A stretch of 64,000 bases of DNA. It comes from Hyphomonadaceae bacterium. GTDB taxonomy: Bacteria > Pseudomonadota > Alphaproteobacteria > Caulobacterales > Aquidulcibacteraceae. The stretch lies in the NCBI GenBank assembly GCA_016791425.1, contig JAEUMQ010000009.1, forward strand, positions 1 to 64,000, read 5' to 3'. A program made the position numbers and the translations under genes. Positions 39,466 through 47,646 of the stretch are shown here, piece after piece (the first letter of the stretch is position 1; each line of letters starts with the position of its first letter). A model generated the notes under the pieces. The model did no database searches. It was not told the origin of the DNA and saw only the letters and a list, made by a program, of their open reading frames with translations.

Positions 39466-40479
39466 TCACTCGCGGCTGAACACGAACGCGCCCGCCGGAT
39501 CGATCACGACATCCACGCTCGCCCCGATCTCCGGCGCCGCCCGCGCCGGAACGATCGCCCGCCACACGACCCCTTGCGCCTCCACGCGCACCAGGTCCGT
39601 CGCTCCTTGCGGATGCTTGTCGCGCACCAGGGCGCGCGCGCCGAGCTTCAGCCCGATCGCTTCGGCGCGCACCGCCGCGATCGCCTGGGTCCCTTCGCCG
39701 AGCTCCGTCGTCACCGCCCCGAACGGGCTGGCCACGCACGCGCCCGCAACCACGCCCGCATGCGTGTTCACCACCCCGAGCGCCGCGGCTGCATCCACCG
39801 AAACCGGACGATCATAGAGCGTGCGCGGATCGGCCGCCTGCACCAGCTTGCCGCGTTTCAGGATCGCGATCCGGTCGGCCACATAGAGCGCTTCTTCCGC
39901 ATCATGCGTGACGAAGAGGGCGGTCGTCCCCGTCTTCCGCAGCGCAGCCAGCGTCGTCTCCCGCAGCTCCGCGCGCAGCACCGGATCGAGCCCGGAAAAC
40001 GGCTCATCCAGCAGCAGCGCGCGCGGGCGCGGCGCCAGCGCCCGCGCCAGCGCCACGCGCTGCTGCTCGCCGCCGGAGAGCTCGTGCGGATAGGCATCCG
40101 CGCGCGCCGCGAGGCCGACATCCGCGAGCCAGGCCCGCGCCGCCGCCTCCCGCTCCGCGCGCGCAAGCGCCTCGAGGCCGAACGCCACGTTGCCCAGCGC
40201 GTTCATGTGCGGGAAGAGCGCGAAGTCCTGAAACACCATGCCGACACGCCGCGCCTCGGGGGGAATAGTCGCGTGCACGGACGAAACCAGCTCCCCGTCG
40301 AGCCGGATCTCGCCCCCGTCCAGCGACTCCAGTCCCGCGACCATCCGCAGGATCGTGCTCTTTCCGGATCCGGACGGTCCGAGCAGGGCGACGATCTCGC
40401 CTTCGTCCGCGTCGAGCGAAAGCTCGTCCACCGCCGCGGCGCCGCCGAACACGCGCCGTGCCTGCACGATCCGGATCAT
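39466..40479 (-). CDS. fbpC: Ferric iron ABC transporter ATP-binding protein
   Basis: A 337-residue ATPase of the FbpC/CysA/PotA-type family. Walker A is GPSGSGKST, the Q-loop VFQDFALFPH, the signature LSGGEQQRVALARAL, Walker B LLLDEPFSGLD and the switch His is in VTHDAEEAL. A C-terminal regulatory domain of about 100 residues (TOBE-like) follows. It powers the adjacent permease; the start overlaps the permease stop by 4 bases. Iron as substrate is inferred from the binding protein and the Fur-like box. Confidence 0.9.
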   Translation of the reverse strand: MIRIVQARRVFGGAAAVDELSLDADEGEIVALLGPSGSGKSTILRMVAGLESLDGGEIRLDGELVSSVHATIPPEARRVGMVFQDFALFPHMNALGNVAFGLEALARAEREAAARAWLADVGLAARADAYPHELSGGEQQRVALARALAPRPRALLLDEPFSGLDPVLRAELRETTLAALRKTGTTALFVTHDAEEALYVADRIAILKRGKLVQAADPRTLYDRPVSVDAAAALGVVNTHAGVVAGACVASPFGAVTTELGEGTQAIAAVRAEAIGLKLGARALVRDKHPQGATDLVRVEAQGVVWRAIVPARAAPEIGASVDVVIDPAGAFVFSRE

Positions 40480-42131
40480 CGCCCGCCCATTCTGGTTCCG
40501 GGCCTTGCCGTGTCGATGCGCCGCGTGAAGAGGAGGATCGGAACCAGCCCCGCCGCCGTCACCATCAGCGCCGGCGCCGCCGACTGCGCCAGCCGCTCGT
40601 CCGAGGCGTAGGAATACGCGATCACTGCAAGCGTATCGAAGTCGAACGGCCGCAGGATCAGCGTCGCTGGAAGCTCCTTCAGGATCTCCACGAACACGAT
40701 CAGCGCCGCCGCCGCCGCGCTGGGCGCCGCCATCGGCAGATCGATCGCGAGTATGCGCCGCATCCGCCCCGCGCCGAGCAGGCGCGCCGCGCCGGTGTGC
40801 GACGGCGTGATCCGCAGCAGCCCCGCTTCGATCGGCTGCGCGCCCGCCGCCGCGAACCGCGACGCATAGGTCCACACGAGCATGAACACGGCGAGCCCCG
40901 CCGAAAGCCCGCCGACAAGGCCCATCTCCCGCGCCGCTCCGAAGAGCGCCAGCGCCCCCAGCGCGATCGCCGCTCCCGGCGCCGCATAGCCCGCGCTCGC
41001 CGCAAAAAGCGCCGCGCGTCCCGCCTGCGAGGCGCGCGCCGCCGCCGCGATCGCGATCGACACCAGAAGCGTCGCCGCCGCGCCGATCCCCGCCAGCATG
41101 AACGAGTTGAGGAGCTGCCGGCCAAGCTCGTCGAAATCAGACGCCGGCCGCGTGGCCGCCAGCCGCGCCAGCCACCCCAGCGGCGCCGCGAACGCCAGCG
41201 CAATGATCAGCCCACAGAACATCGCCGCCGCCAGCCCCGCCGGCGCCGAGAGCTTCACCTTCGGCGGCGCGCGCCAGGTCCCGCCCGCGATGCGCGCCCG
41301 CCCGCGCATCCACCGCTCCACGAAGAGGAGCCCGAACGCGGCGATGAGCAGGACGCTCGCCAGCCGCAACGCTACGGCCGGCTCCCCATGCGCGTACCAA
41401 GCGCGGAAGAGGCCGGTCGTCACTGTCGTCGCGCCGAAATGCGACGCCGCCCCGAAATCCGCCGCGATCTCCATCGCGATCAGCGCCGCGCCCGCCGCGA
41501 TGCCCGGCCGCGCCAGGGGCAGGGCGACGCCGATCAGCGCCCGCCTCGGGCCCGCGCCGAGCATGCGCGCCGCTTCCAGCGCGCCGGCCGATTGCGTGGC
41601 CAGCGCCGCGCGGGTCGAAAGATACGCATACGGATAGAACGCCAGCGCGTACACGAACGCCGCGCCCGCGATCCCCGTCAGCGGAAGCGGGACCGGTCCG
41701 CCCGCCCAGGTCAGCGACGAATACCCGAACGCCAGCACATAGGCCGGCGCCGCCAGCGGCGCGGCGAGCAGCCACTCGAACACGCCGCGCCCTGGAAACC
41801 TGCAGAGCGAAACGAGGAACGCCGCGCCCGCGCCGATCACGGTCGCAGCCGCGCCTCCGAGCGCAATGAGCGTGATCGTCCCCAGGAGCGCGTCCCCGAG
41901 CAGCTTCCACGCCGTCGCGTCCATCTCGCCCTTTGCGCCGATCGCCATCCCGATCACCGCGAGCCCCGGCGCCGCGCACACCAGCGTCGCCGCCGCCGCC
42001 ACGACGAAAGCAAGCGCTCCCCCGCTCTCCCGCGCCACGGGCCTTCGCTTCGCGGCGGCGCGGCTCCGGCCGCGCGAAGGCGGGGGAGGGGGCAGGGGGT
42101 GGCGGGGTGGGGTATAAGAAGCGGTCGACAC
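40476..42131 (-). CDS. fbpB: Ferric iron ABC transporter permease (fused double domain)
   Basis: A protein of about 550 residues with two homologous permease halves, each of about six membrane helices, the FbpB/HitB layout. EAA loops are visible as LEAARMLGAGPRRALIGVALP and GAARLLGAGRMRRILAIDLP. The first 45 residues are rich in Pro and Arg and are encoded by a repeat element (42017-42112) that overlaps the 5' end. The start is therefore uncertain: GTG 42131 is used here, TTG 42140 is also in frame, and no ATG exists before the first membrane helix. Confidence 0.85.
   Translation of the reverse strand: MSTASYTPPRHPLPPPPPSRGRSRAAAKRRPVARESGGALAFVVAAAATLVCAAPGLAVIGMAIGAKGEMDATAWKLLGDALLGTITLIALGGAAATVIGAGAAFLVSLCRFPGRGVFEWLLAAPLAAPAYVLAFGYSSLTWAGGPVPLPLTGIAGAAFVYALAFYPYAYLSTRAALATQSAGALEAARMLGAGPRRALIGVALPLARPGIAAGAALIAMEIAADFGAASHFGATTVTTGLFRAWYAHGEPAVALRLASVLLIAAFGLLFVERWMRGRARIAGGTWRAPPKVKLSAPAGLAAAMFCGLIIALAFAAPLGWLARLAATRPASDFDELGRQLLNSFMLAGIGAAATLLVSIAIAAAARASQAGRAALFAASAGYAAPGAAIALGALALFGAAREMGLVGGLSAGLAVFMLVWTYASRFAAAGAQPIEAGLLRITPSHTGAARLLGAGRMRRILAIDLPMAAPSAAAAALIVFVEILKELPATLILRPFDFDTLAVIAYSYASDERLAQSAAPALMVTAAGLVPILLFTRRIDTARPGTRMGGR
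42017..42112. repeat. Repeat element overlapping the permease 5' end
   Basis: CTCCCCCGC (42017-42025) and GCGGGGGAGG (42080-42089) pair around a GC-rich loop. GGGGGCAGGGGGTGGCGGGG follows, nearly the same as the GGGGGCAGGGGGTGGGGCG of the copy in valS. In this copy the minus-strand reading encodes the Pro-rich N-terminus of the permease. Confidence 0.6.
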
Positions 42132-42182
42132 GCCACCCAATCCTTACCGCTTTCGATCAGTTGACGGAATGAGCGGCGTACC

Positions 42183-43277
42183 TCACTTCCACCCCGCCTC
42201 TTCGAACACTTTCGCCGCTTCAGGCTGGTTCCGCCCGAGCGCGTCGAACGCGACCTGCTCCTCGCGGAAGCGCCCGAACTCGGCAAGGGTCGGGATAAGC
42301 TCCGCATCCGGACGGACCGGGAATTCCTCGTTGAGTTCCTGGAACGCGCGCTGCGCCTCCGGGGTGAAGAAGAACTCCAGGAGCTGCACCGCCGCCGCCT
42401 TGCGCTTGGCGTAGGTCGAGACCCCGGCGCCGGAGATGTTCACGTGTGCGCCTGCGCCGGCCTGGTCGGGGAAGACCACCCCGACCTCATCCGCGATCGC
42501 GCGCTCTGCGGCGTCGCCCGAGGCCTTCAGCCGCAGGAAGTAATAATGGTTCACGATCGCCGCCTGGCATTCCCCCGCCGCCACCGCCTTGATCTGGTCG
42601 GTGTCCGAGCCCTGCGGATCGCGCGCGAAATTGCCCCTCACCGCGCGCGCCCAAGCGAGCGCCTTGGCCCGGCCGTCGCGCTCGATCCGCGCCGCCAGCA
42701 TGGAGAGATTGTACGTGTTGGAGGATGTGCGCGCGCAGATCTGACGCGCGAAGCGCGGGGTCGTCAGCGCATCCATCGACGCCAGCTCCGCCGGATCCAC
42801 CGCGCCCTTCTTGTACACGATCACGCGATAGCGCTTGGAGAACGCCCACCAGCGTCCCTGCGGATCGTGGAACCGCGCCGGCGCGGCCGCCTCCAGGGTT
42901 GGCGATGTGACGCCCTGCAGCAGGCCAGCTTCGGTCAGTCGCCAGAGCACGCCTGCGTCCACCGTGACGACGAGGTCGGCCTCCGTCGCCTCGCCCTCGG
43001 CCCGCAGCCGCTCGATCAGCTGGTCGCCGTTTGACGCCAGCGCCCGGACCTCGATCCCTGTCCGCTCCTTGAAGAGCGCGTAGATCTGCTTGTCGGCGTC
43101 GTAATGGCGGGCGGTGTAAACATTGACGTGGCCGCCCGCTGCGCCTGCTTTTCCCGCGGTCCTTTGCGCCGGTCCGCAGGCCGCCAGCGCTCCCGCGCCG
43201 AGGAGCACGCCCCGGCGGCTCCAGGTTTGCGGCTCCAAGGCCGCCATCTCCGGCGTCCAATTGCGAATAGTTCTCAT
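42183..43277 (-). CDS. fbpA: Ferric iron ABC transporter substrate-binding protein
   Basis: A 364-residue periplasmic binding protein of the FbpA/FutA family. The signal contains twin arginines and a lipobox (SRRGVLLGAGALAACG), so it may be Tat-exported and lipid-anchored. It has the family start VNVYTARHYDADKQIYALF, the ligand region SSNTYNLSMLAARI and the tyrosine pair NHYYFLRL typical of iron coordination. ATG 43277 lies inside a Fur-like box, so ATG 43247 (MAALEP) may be the real start. It heads the binding protein-permease-ATPase order on the minus strand. Confidence 0.9.
   Translation of the reverse strand: MRTIRNWTPEMAALEPQTWSRRGVLLGAGALAACGPAQRTAGKAGAAGGHVNVYTARHYDADKQIYALFKERTGIEVRALASNGDQLIERLRAEGEATEADLVVTVDAGVLWRLTEAGLLQGVTSPTLEAAAPARFHDPQGRWWAFSKRYRVIVYKKGAVDPAELASMDALTTPRFARQICARTSSNTYNLSMLAARIERDGRAKALAWARAVRGNFARDPQGSDTDQIKAVAAGECQAAIVNHYYFLRLKASGDAAERAIADEVGVVFPDQAGAGAHVNISGAGVSTYAKRKAAAVQLLEFFFTPEAQRAFQELNEEFPVRPDAELIPTLAEFGRFREEQVAFDALGRNQPEAAKVFEEAGWK
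43262..43276 (-). promoter_or_regulatory. Fur-like box at the start of fbpA
   Basis: On the minus strand TGAGAAC-T-ATTCGCA matches the 7-1-7 Fur pattern TGATAAT-n-ATTATCA at 11 of 14 positions, with CAA/TTG flanks extending the symmetry. It overlaps the first possible start codon of the iron-binding protein gene, which fits iron-dependent repression. In this group Fur, Irr or RirA could be the binder. Confidence 0.5.
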
Positions 43278-43349
43278 TTGCCCATCTGCGCAGCCGGCGT
43301 GGAGGCCGTCAAGCGCCCACCAGGACGCACGCGCCGCGTCACGGCGTCC

Positions 43350-43378
43350 TTGACCTTGAGCAAGGCGCGCCCCAAACA
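43350..43378 (+). promoter_or_regulatory. Candidate promoter of tRNA-Val
   Basis: TTGACC (43350-43355) is a good -35. After 17 bases comes CAAACA (43373-43378) as a weak -10. Transcription would begin about 10 bases before the tRNA. Confidence 0.35.
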
Positions 43379-43397
43379 CACGCCTTCCGCAAAAGGC

Positions 43398-43472
43398 GGG
43401 CGCGTAGCTCAGCGGGAGAGCACTTCGTTCACACCGAAGGGGTCACAGGTTCAATCCCTGTCGCGCCCACCA
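43398..43472 (+). tRNA. tRNA-Val (CAC)
   Basis: A 75-base plus-strand cloverleaf. The acceptor GGGCGCG pairs with CGCGCCC, the D-arm is AGCTCAGCGGGAGAGC, the anticodon loop TTCACAC gives CAC, the T-arm is CAGGTTCAATCCCTG, and CCA is encoded. It reads GTG codons. Confidence 0.95.
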
Positions 43473-43663
43473 TATTTCCGAGGGGTTGAGCGAGCAGCGC
43501 TCGCCGCGCTTCCGATGCGGCCCCACGATACCCCGCCCCGGGGTGACTTTCGGCTCGTTTCGCCCACTCGATTGCCGCGCTTCGGCGGGGGCGCAGTCGC
43601 GGACCAATGACTCGTAGGCGTCTCGCGACAACGGGCGCTCACCGCCATTGCCGCGCGCGCGCA

Positions 43664-45853
43664 TCAATCGCGGAAGATCGCCGGATTGAGCTGCAGCGTG
43701 CGCTCGAGGATCGGCGTCGCGGCCGATTGCGACACGGTGAGCCTATAGGCGCCGCCCGCGATGCGCCATTGGTTCGCGGCGGCGTCGAACGAGGCCAGGA
43801 GGCGACGATCCAGCGCGATCGCGACGCGCCGCGACTGCCCTGGTCGAAGCGAGATGCGCTCAAAGCCGAGGAGGCGCTGCATCGGCGCGCCGGCGGCGTC
43901 AACGAGGTAGACTTGCGGCGTCACCGCGCCTTCGCGCGCGCCGGTGTTGCGCACCAAGAAGCTCGCCGTGACGGCGTCTCCCCCGCGCACGGAGAAATCC
44001 GTGATCGCGAAGCTGGTGTAGCTCAGCCCCTGTCCAAACGCGAACGCCGGCGCCACGCCATGTTTGGCGTGCCAGCGATATCCGACGTCGGAGCCTTCGT
44101 CGTAGCGCACCGTAATGCGCTCGCCAGGCGCCGATCCGTGTCCGGGAAGCTCCGGGCGCGGATGGCGTCCAGGTTCCGGGAACGTCATCGGCAGGCGGCC
44201 TGACGGGTTCACCATGCCGAAGAGAATCTCCGCGAGCGCCTGGGCGCCGCCTTGGCCCGGATACCAAGCCTGGACGATTCCGCGCACATTCGCGAGCCAA
44301 GGCATGGCGATGGGGTTTCCGGTCTCGATCACGACGATCGTGTTGGGGTTGGCGGCCGCGACCGCCGCGACGAGCGCGTCCTGCCCGTTCGGCAGCGTGA
44401 GATTGGGCGCGTCGAACCCTTCAAGCTCGTGGCGCGTCACGAAGACGATCGCCACGTCGCTCGCACGCGCCAACGCGGCGGCGTCGGCGGGGTGCATCCC
44501 GGGATCGAAGCGCACGGTCGCTTGCGGCGCGAGCTTGCGGATCTCGGCGATGGGCGCGCTCGGATGGTAATTCTCGCGGCGGAACATGGCCATCATGCCT
44601 TCGCCGCCGATCGGAATGCTCGCCGCGTAACCGCCCGTTGGCGTCACCTGCGCGGAGCCGCCGCCGGAGAGGACGCCGAGGTCGGCGTGGCCGCCGATGA
44701 CCGCGATGCGCTGCGCGCCGCGCGCGAGCGGCAGGATGTTGGCGTCGTTCTTCAAGAGCACGATGCCCTGGCGTGCAGCCTCGAGCGCGACGGCGTGGTG
44801 CGCGGCCTGATCGATTGGGCCGCCGGCCGCAGTGTTCGGCGTACCGACCGCGTACATCGAGCGCAGGATGCGGCGGACCATGTCGGAGAGGCGCGCGCGC
44901 GGGAATTCGCCCGACGCCAGCGCGGCTTTCAGCGGCGCGTCGAACCACACCTGCTGGTCGAGCTGCTGTCCCGATTGCTGATCGAGGCCCGCGAGTGCGT
45001 AGCGCCAGTCGTGCACTGCGCCCCAATCGGACATCACCCAGCCTGGATACTTCCAATCGCGCTTCAGCACGCCGTTGAGGAGCGCATCGTTGCCGCAGGC
45101 GTACGCGCCGTTGACGAGATTGTACGCGCACATGATCGCGCCGGGGCGGCCGCGCTCGACCGCGATCTGGAAGGCGAGCAGGTCGGACTCGCGCAGCGCG
45201 CCTGGATCGATCTGCGCGTCGAAGAAGTGCCGGTTGGTCTCCTGCGCGTTGAGCGCATAATGCTTGAGCGTGGCGATGACGCCTTCGGACTGAATCCCGT
45301 CGGCGACCGCGCCGGCGATGAGGCCCGACAGCAGCGGATCCTCCGAGACGTATTCGAAATTGCGCCCGTTGCGCGGGTCGCGCGCGAGATTGAGCCCCGG
45401 CCCGAGCAGGACGTTGAAGCCCTTCGAGCGCGCCTCCCGGCCGATGATCGCGCCTGCGCGGCGCGCCAGATCGGGGTTGAAGCTTGCGCCGAGCGCGAGG
45501 CCGGCGGGGAACGCGGTCGCGGTGTCGCCCGGGCGGGCGTTGAGCGGATTGGTGACGCCGACGCTGGCGTCGGTCTCGCGCAGCGAGGGCACGCCGAGGC
45601 GCGGAACCCCGGCGATGTAGCCTGCGCCGGGCACCGCCTCGCTGGGCAAGGGCGTCGTCGCGTTGGGAAGCTGCAGCGCCATCGGCCCATGCAGCATGCC
45701 GACGCGCTCTTCGTCGGTCATCGCTTCCTCGGCGAGACGCGCGCGCTCGTCGGGGGAACGCGACGGATCGTTCCACGGCTGCACGCCTTGCGCGTACGCT
45801 GCGCCCAACGTCGCGACAAGCGCCATAAGCGCGCCGAGCCAAGCCTTGCGCAT
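43664..45853 (-). CDS. Glycoside hydrolase family 3 beta-glycosidase
   Basis: A 729-residue secreted enzyme. The signal peptide covers about 1-21 (ATLGAAYAQ). The GH3 N-terminal barrel shows LGPGLNLARDPRNGRNFEY, TLKHYALNAQETNR and the nucleophile Asp276 in VMSDWGAVHD. The second domain (IVLLKNDANILPL, GGGSAQVTP) and a C-terminal fibronectin III-like domain (FGQGLSYTSFAI) complete the usual beta-glucosidase layout. It would cleave beta-glucosides or beta-xylosides in the periplasm. GGGGGGA lies 6 bases before ATG 45853. It is divergent from the tannase-family gene. Confidence 0.93.
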   Translation of the reverse strand: MRKAWLGALMALVATLGAAYAQGVQPWNDPSRSPDERARLAEEAMTDEERVGMLHGPMALQLPNATTPLPSEAVPGAGYIAGVPRLGVPSLRETDASVGVTNPLNARPGDTATAFPAGLALGASFNPDLARRAGAIIGREARSKGFNVLLGPGLNLARDPRNGRNFEYVSEDPLLSGLIAGAVADGIQSEGVIATLKHYALNAQETNRHFFDAQIDPGALRESDLLAFQIAVERGRPGAIMCAYNLVNGAYACGNDALLNGVLKRDWKYPGWVMSDWGAVHDWRYALAGLDQQSGQQLDQQVWFDAPLKAALASGEFPRARLSDMVRRILRSMYAVGTPNTAAGGPIDQAAHHAVALEAARQGIVLLKNDANILPLARGAQRIAVIGGHADLGVLSGGGSAQVTPTGGYAASIPIGGEGMMAMFRRENYHPSAPIAEIRKLAPQATVRFDPGMHPADAAALARASDVAIVFVTRHELEGFDAPNLTLPNGQDALVAAVAAANPNTIVVIETGNPIAMPWLANVRGIVQAWYPGQGGAQALAEILFGMVNPSGRLPMTFPEPGRHPRPELPGHGSAPGERITVRYDEGSDVGYRWHAKHGVAPAFAFGQGLSYTSFAITDFSVRGGDAVTASFLVRNTGAREGAVTPQVYLVDAAGAPMQRLLGFERISLRPGQSRRVAIALDRRLLASFDAAANQWRIAGGAYRLTVSQSAATPILERTLQLNPAIFRD

Positions 45854-46018
45854 CGTGTTCCCCCCGTTTTGCGTGGAGGCTAACGCGTCTGCGCGGCGCG
45901 CGCTCATCGGAAGGGCTGATCGAATGATCGCTGAAGCGGATGAGCAACGCGGCGCGCTTGCGCGGCTCGAACATTCGTGGAGGATTGCGCCGGGAGCGGA
46001 TAAACAATCGGGACGACG

Positions 46019-47623
46019 ATGCGGCTTTTGGCTTCGATCTTTGTTGCGCTTGCGTTCGCTGCGATCGGCGAGGCGCATGCGTCATGCAGCGATCTGCGCG
46101 GCGCCCGCATGGGCAATGCGGAGGTGCGCGCCGTCCAGCGCGTCAATGCCGGCGCCTTCACCGCGCCCAATGCGCAGCCGATCGAGGGCATGCCCGCCTT
46201 CTGCCGTGTCACGTTGACGGCGCGCCCATCGCCGCAATCGAACGTGACGATCGAAGTCTGGCTGCCGGAGCGCGAAGCCTGGAACGGACGCCTGCTCGGG
46301 ACCGGCAATGGCGGCTTCGGCGGATTGATCTGGTTCCACGCGCTGGCCGGCGGCGTGAAGCGTGGCTATGCGACGGCGCACACGGACCTCGGCACGTTTC
46401 CGGCCGGCCTCGTGGAGTCCGGCTACGATGTCGGCATTGGGCAGCCGGAGATGGTGCGCGACTGGGGACGGCGCGCGACGCACGAGATGACGCTGGCGGC
46501 GCGTGCGGTGATCGAGCTCTATTACGCCGCGCCGCCGCGCCGCGCCTATTTCGCCGGCTGCTCGACGGGCGGGCATCAGGCGCTCTCGGAAGCGCAATTC
46601 TTCCCCGAGGACTACGACGCGATCCTGGCGGGCGCGCCCGGCCACAACCGCACGCATCTGCACGCGGAGTTCACGCGGCTCTTTCAGAGCATCGCGCGGG
46701 ATCCGAGCGTGTTCGCCACGCCCGAGCGGGCCGCCATCGTCCGCGAAGCGCTGTTGGCCGCGTGCGGCCGCGGGCGCGACGGCGGCGCCCCCGGCGATGC
46801 GTTCCTCAACAATCCCGGCGCCTGCGCTTTCAGCCCGCGCCGCTTGCTCTGCGCGGCGGGACAGGATCAGGCGACGTGCCTCTCAGGCGCGGAAGTCGCC
46901 GCGCTCGAGGAGGTGTATGCGGGCGCGCGCAACCCGCGCACGAACGAGGTCTTCTATTCGGCGTGGCCGTTCGGCGCGGAGGCGGCGCTGCGCATCAACG
47001 GCACGCCGCGGAGCGATCCGAGCGTGGGGCGCGCGGACGGCCTGCTGCGATGGGTGATGGGCGCACGCTGGGACGCACGCACGTTCGACCGCGACGCCGA
47101 TCTCGCGCGCATCGATGCGGCGCTTGGCCCGGACATCAATGCGCTCAATGCGAACCTCTCCGCGTTCGCTGCGCGCGGCGGCAAGCTCATCCTCTATCAC
47201 GGCTGGGACGATCCGATCGTCAGCGCGCTCGATACGATCGCTTATGTCCATCGGGTTCGCAGCGAGACGCCAAACCCGGACTCGTTCATGCGGCTGTTCA
47301 TGGCGCCGGGCGTCAGCCATTGCGCCGGCGGCCCCGGGCCCGATCTGTTCGGCGGGCAGAACGGCTCGCTCGATCCGAACGATCCCGAGCGCGACGTGCT
47401 CGCCGCGCTCGATCGCTGGGTGGAGAGCGGGCGCGCGCCGGAACGCGTGATCGCGGCCAAGCGTGGTCAGGACGGGGCGGTTACGATGACGCGGCCGCTG
47501 TGCGCCTATCCGCGGGTGGCGCGCTATGTGGGCCGCGGCGATCCGAACGCGGCGGAAAGCTTCACCTGCGTGCGGGCGCGCGAGCCGCGCTTCGCGCCGC
47601 CGGCGCCGCGCTATCTTCAATAA
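46019..47623 (+). CDS. Tannase/feruloyl esterase family hydrolase
   Basis: A 534-residue secreted esterase with a signal peptide of about 22 residues (AIGEAHA-SC). The family CS-D-HC motif is complete: nucleophile Ser182 preceded by Cys181 in FAGCSTGGHQ, Asp in GWDDPIVS (397-398) and His434-Cys435 in VSHCAGG. Known members hydrolyse gallate esters (tannins), feruloyl esters or related aromatic esters; which one cannot be read. The type-B carboxylesterase gene follows after 23 bases, and a gallate-type dioxygenase is encoded 28 kb upstream in the window. Confidence 0.9.
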   Translation: MRLLASIFVALAFAAIGEAHASCSDLRGARMGNAEVRAVQRVNAGAFTAPNAQPIEGMPAFCRVTLTARPSPQSNVTIEVWLPEREAWNGRLLGTGNGGFGGLIWFHALAGGVKRGYATAHTDLGTFPAGLVESGYDVGIGQPEMVRDWGRRATHEMTLAARAVIELYYAAPPRRAYFAGCSTGGHQALSEAQFFPEDYDAILAGAPGHNRTHLHAEFTRLFQSIARDPSVFATPERAAIVREALLAACGRGRDGGAPGDAFLNNPGACAFSPRRLLCAAGQDQATCLSGAEVAALEEVYAGARNPRTNEVFYSAWPFGAEAALRINGTPRSDPSVGRADGLLRWVMGARWDARTFDRDADLARIDAALGPDINALNANLSAFAARGGKLILYHGWDDPIVSALDTIAYVHRVRSETPNPDSFMRLFMAPGVSHCAGGPGPDLFGGQNGSLDPNDPERDVLAALDRWVESGRAPERVIAAKRGQDGAVTMTRPLCAYPRVARYVGRGDPNAAESFTCVRAREPRFAPPAPRYLQ

Positions 47624-47646
47624 CGCAAAGAGAAGAGGGGGATGTG

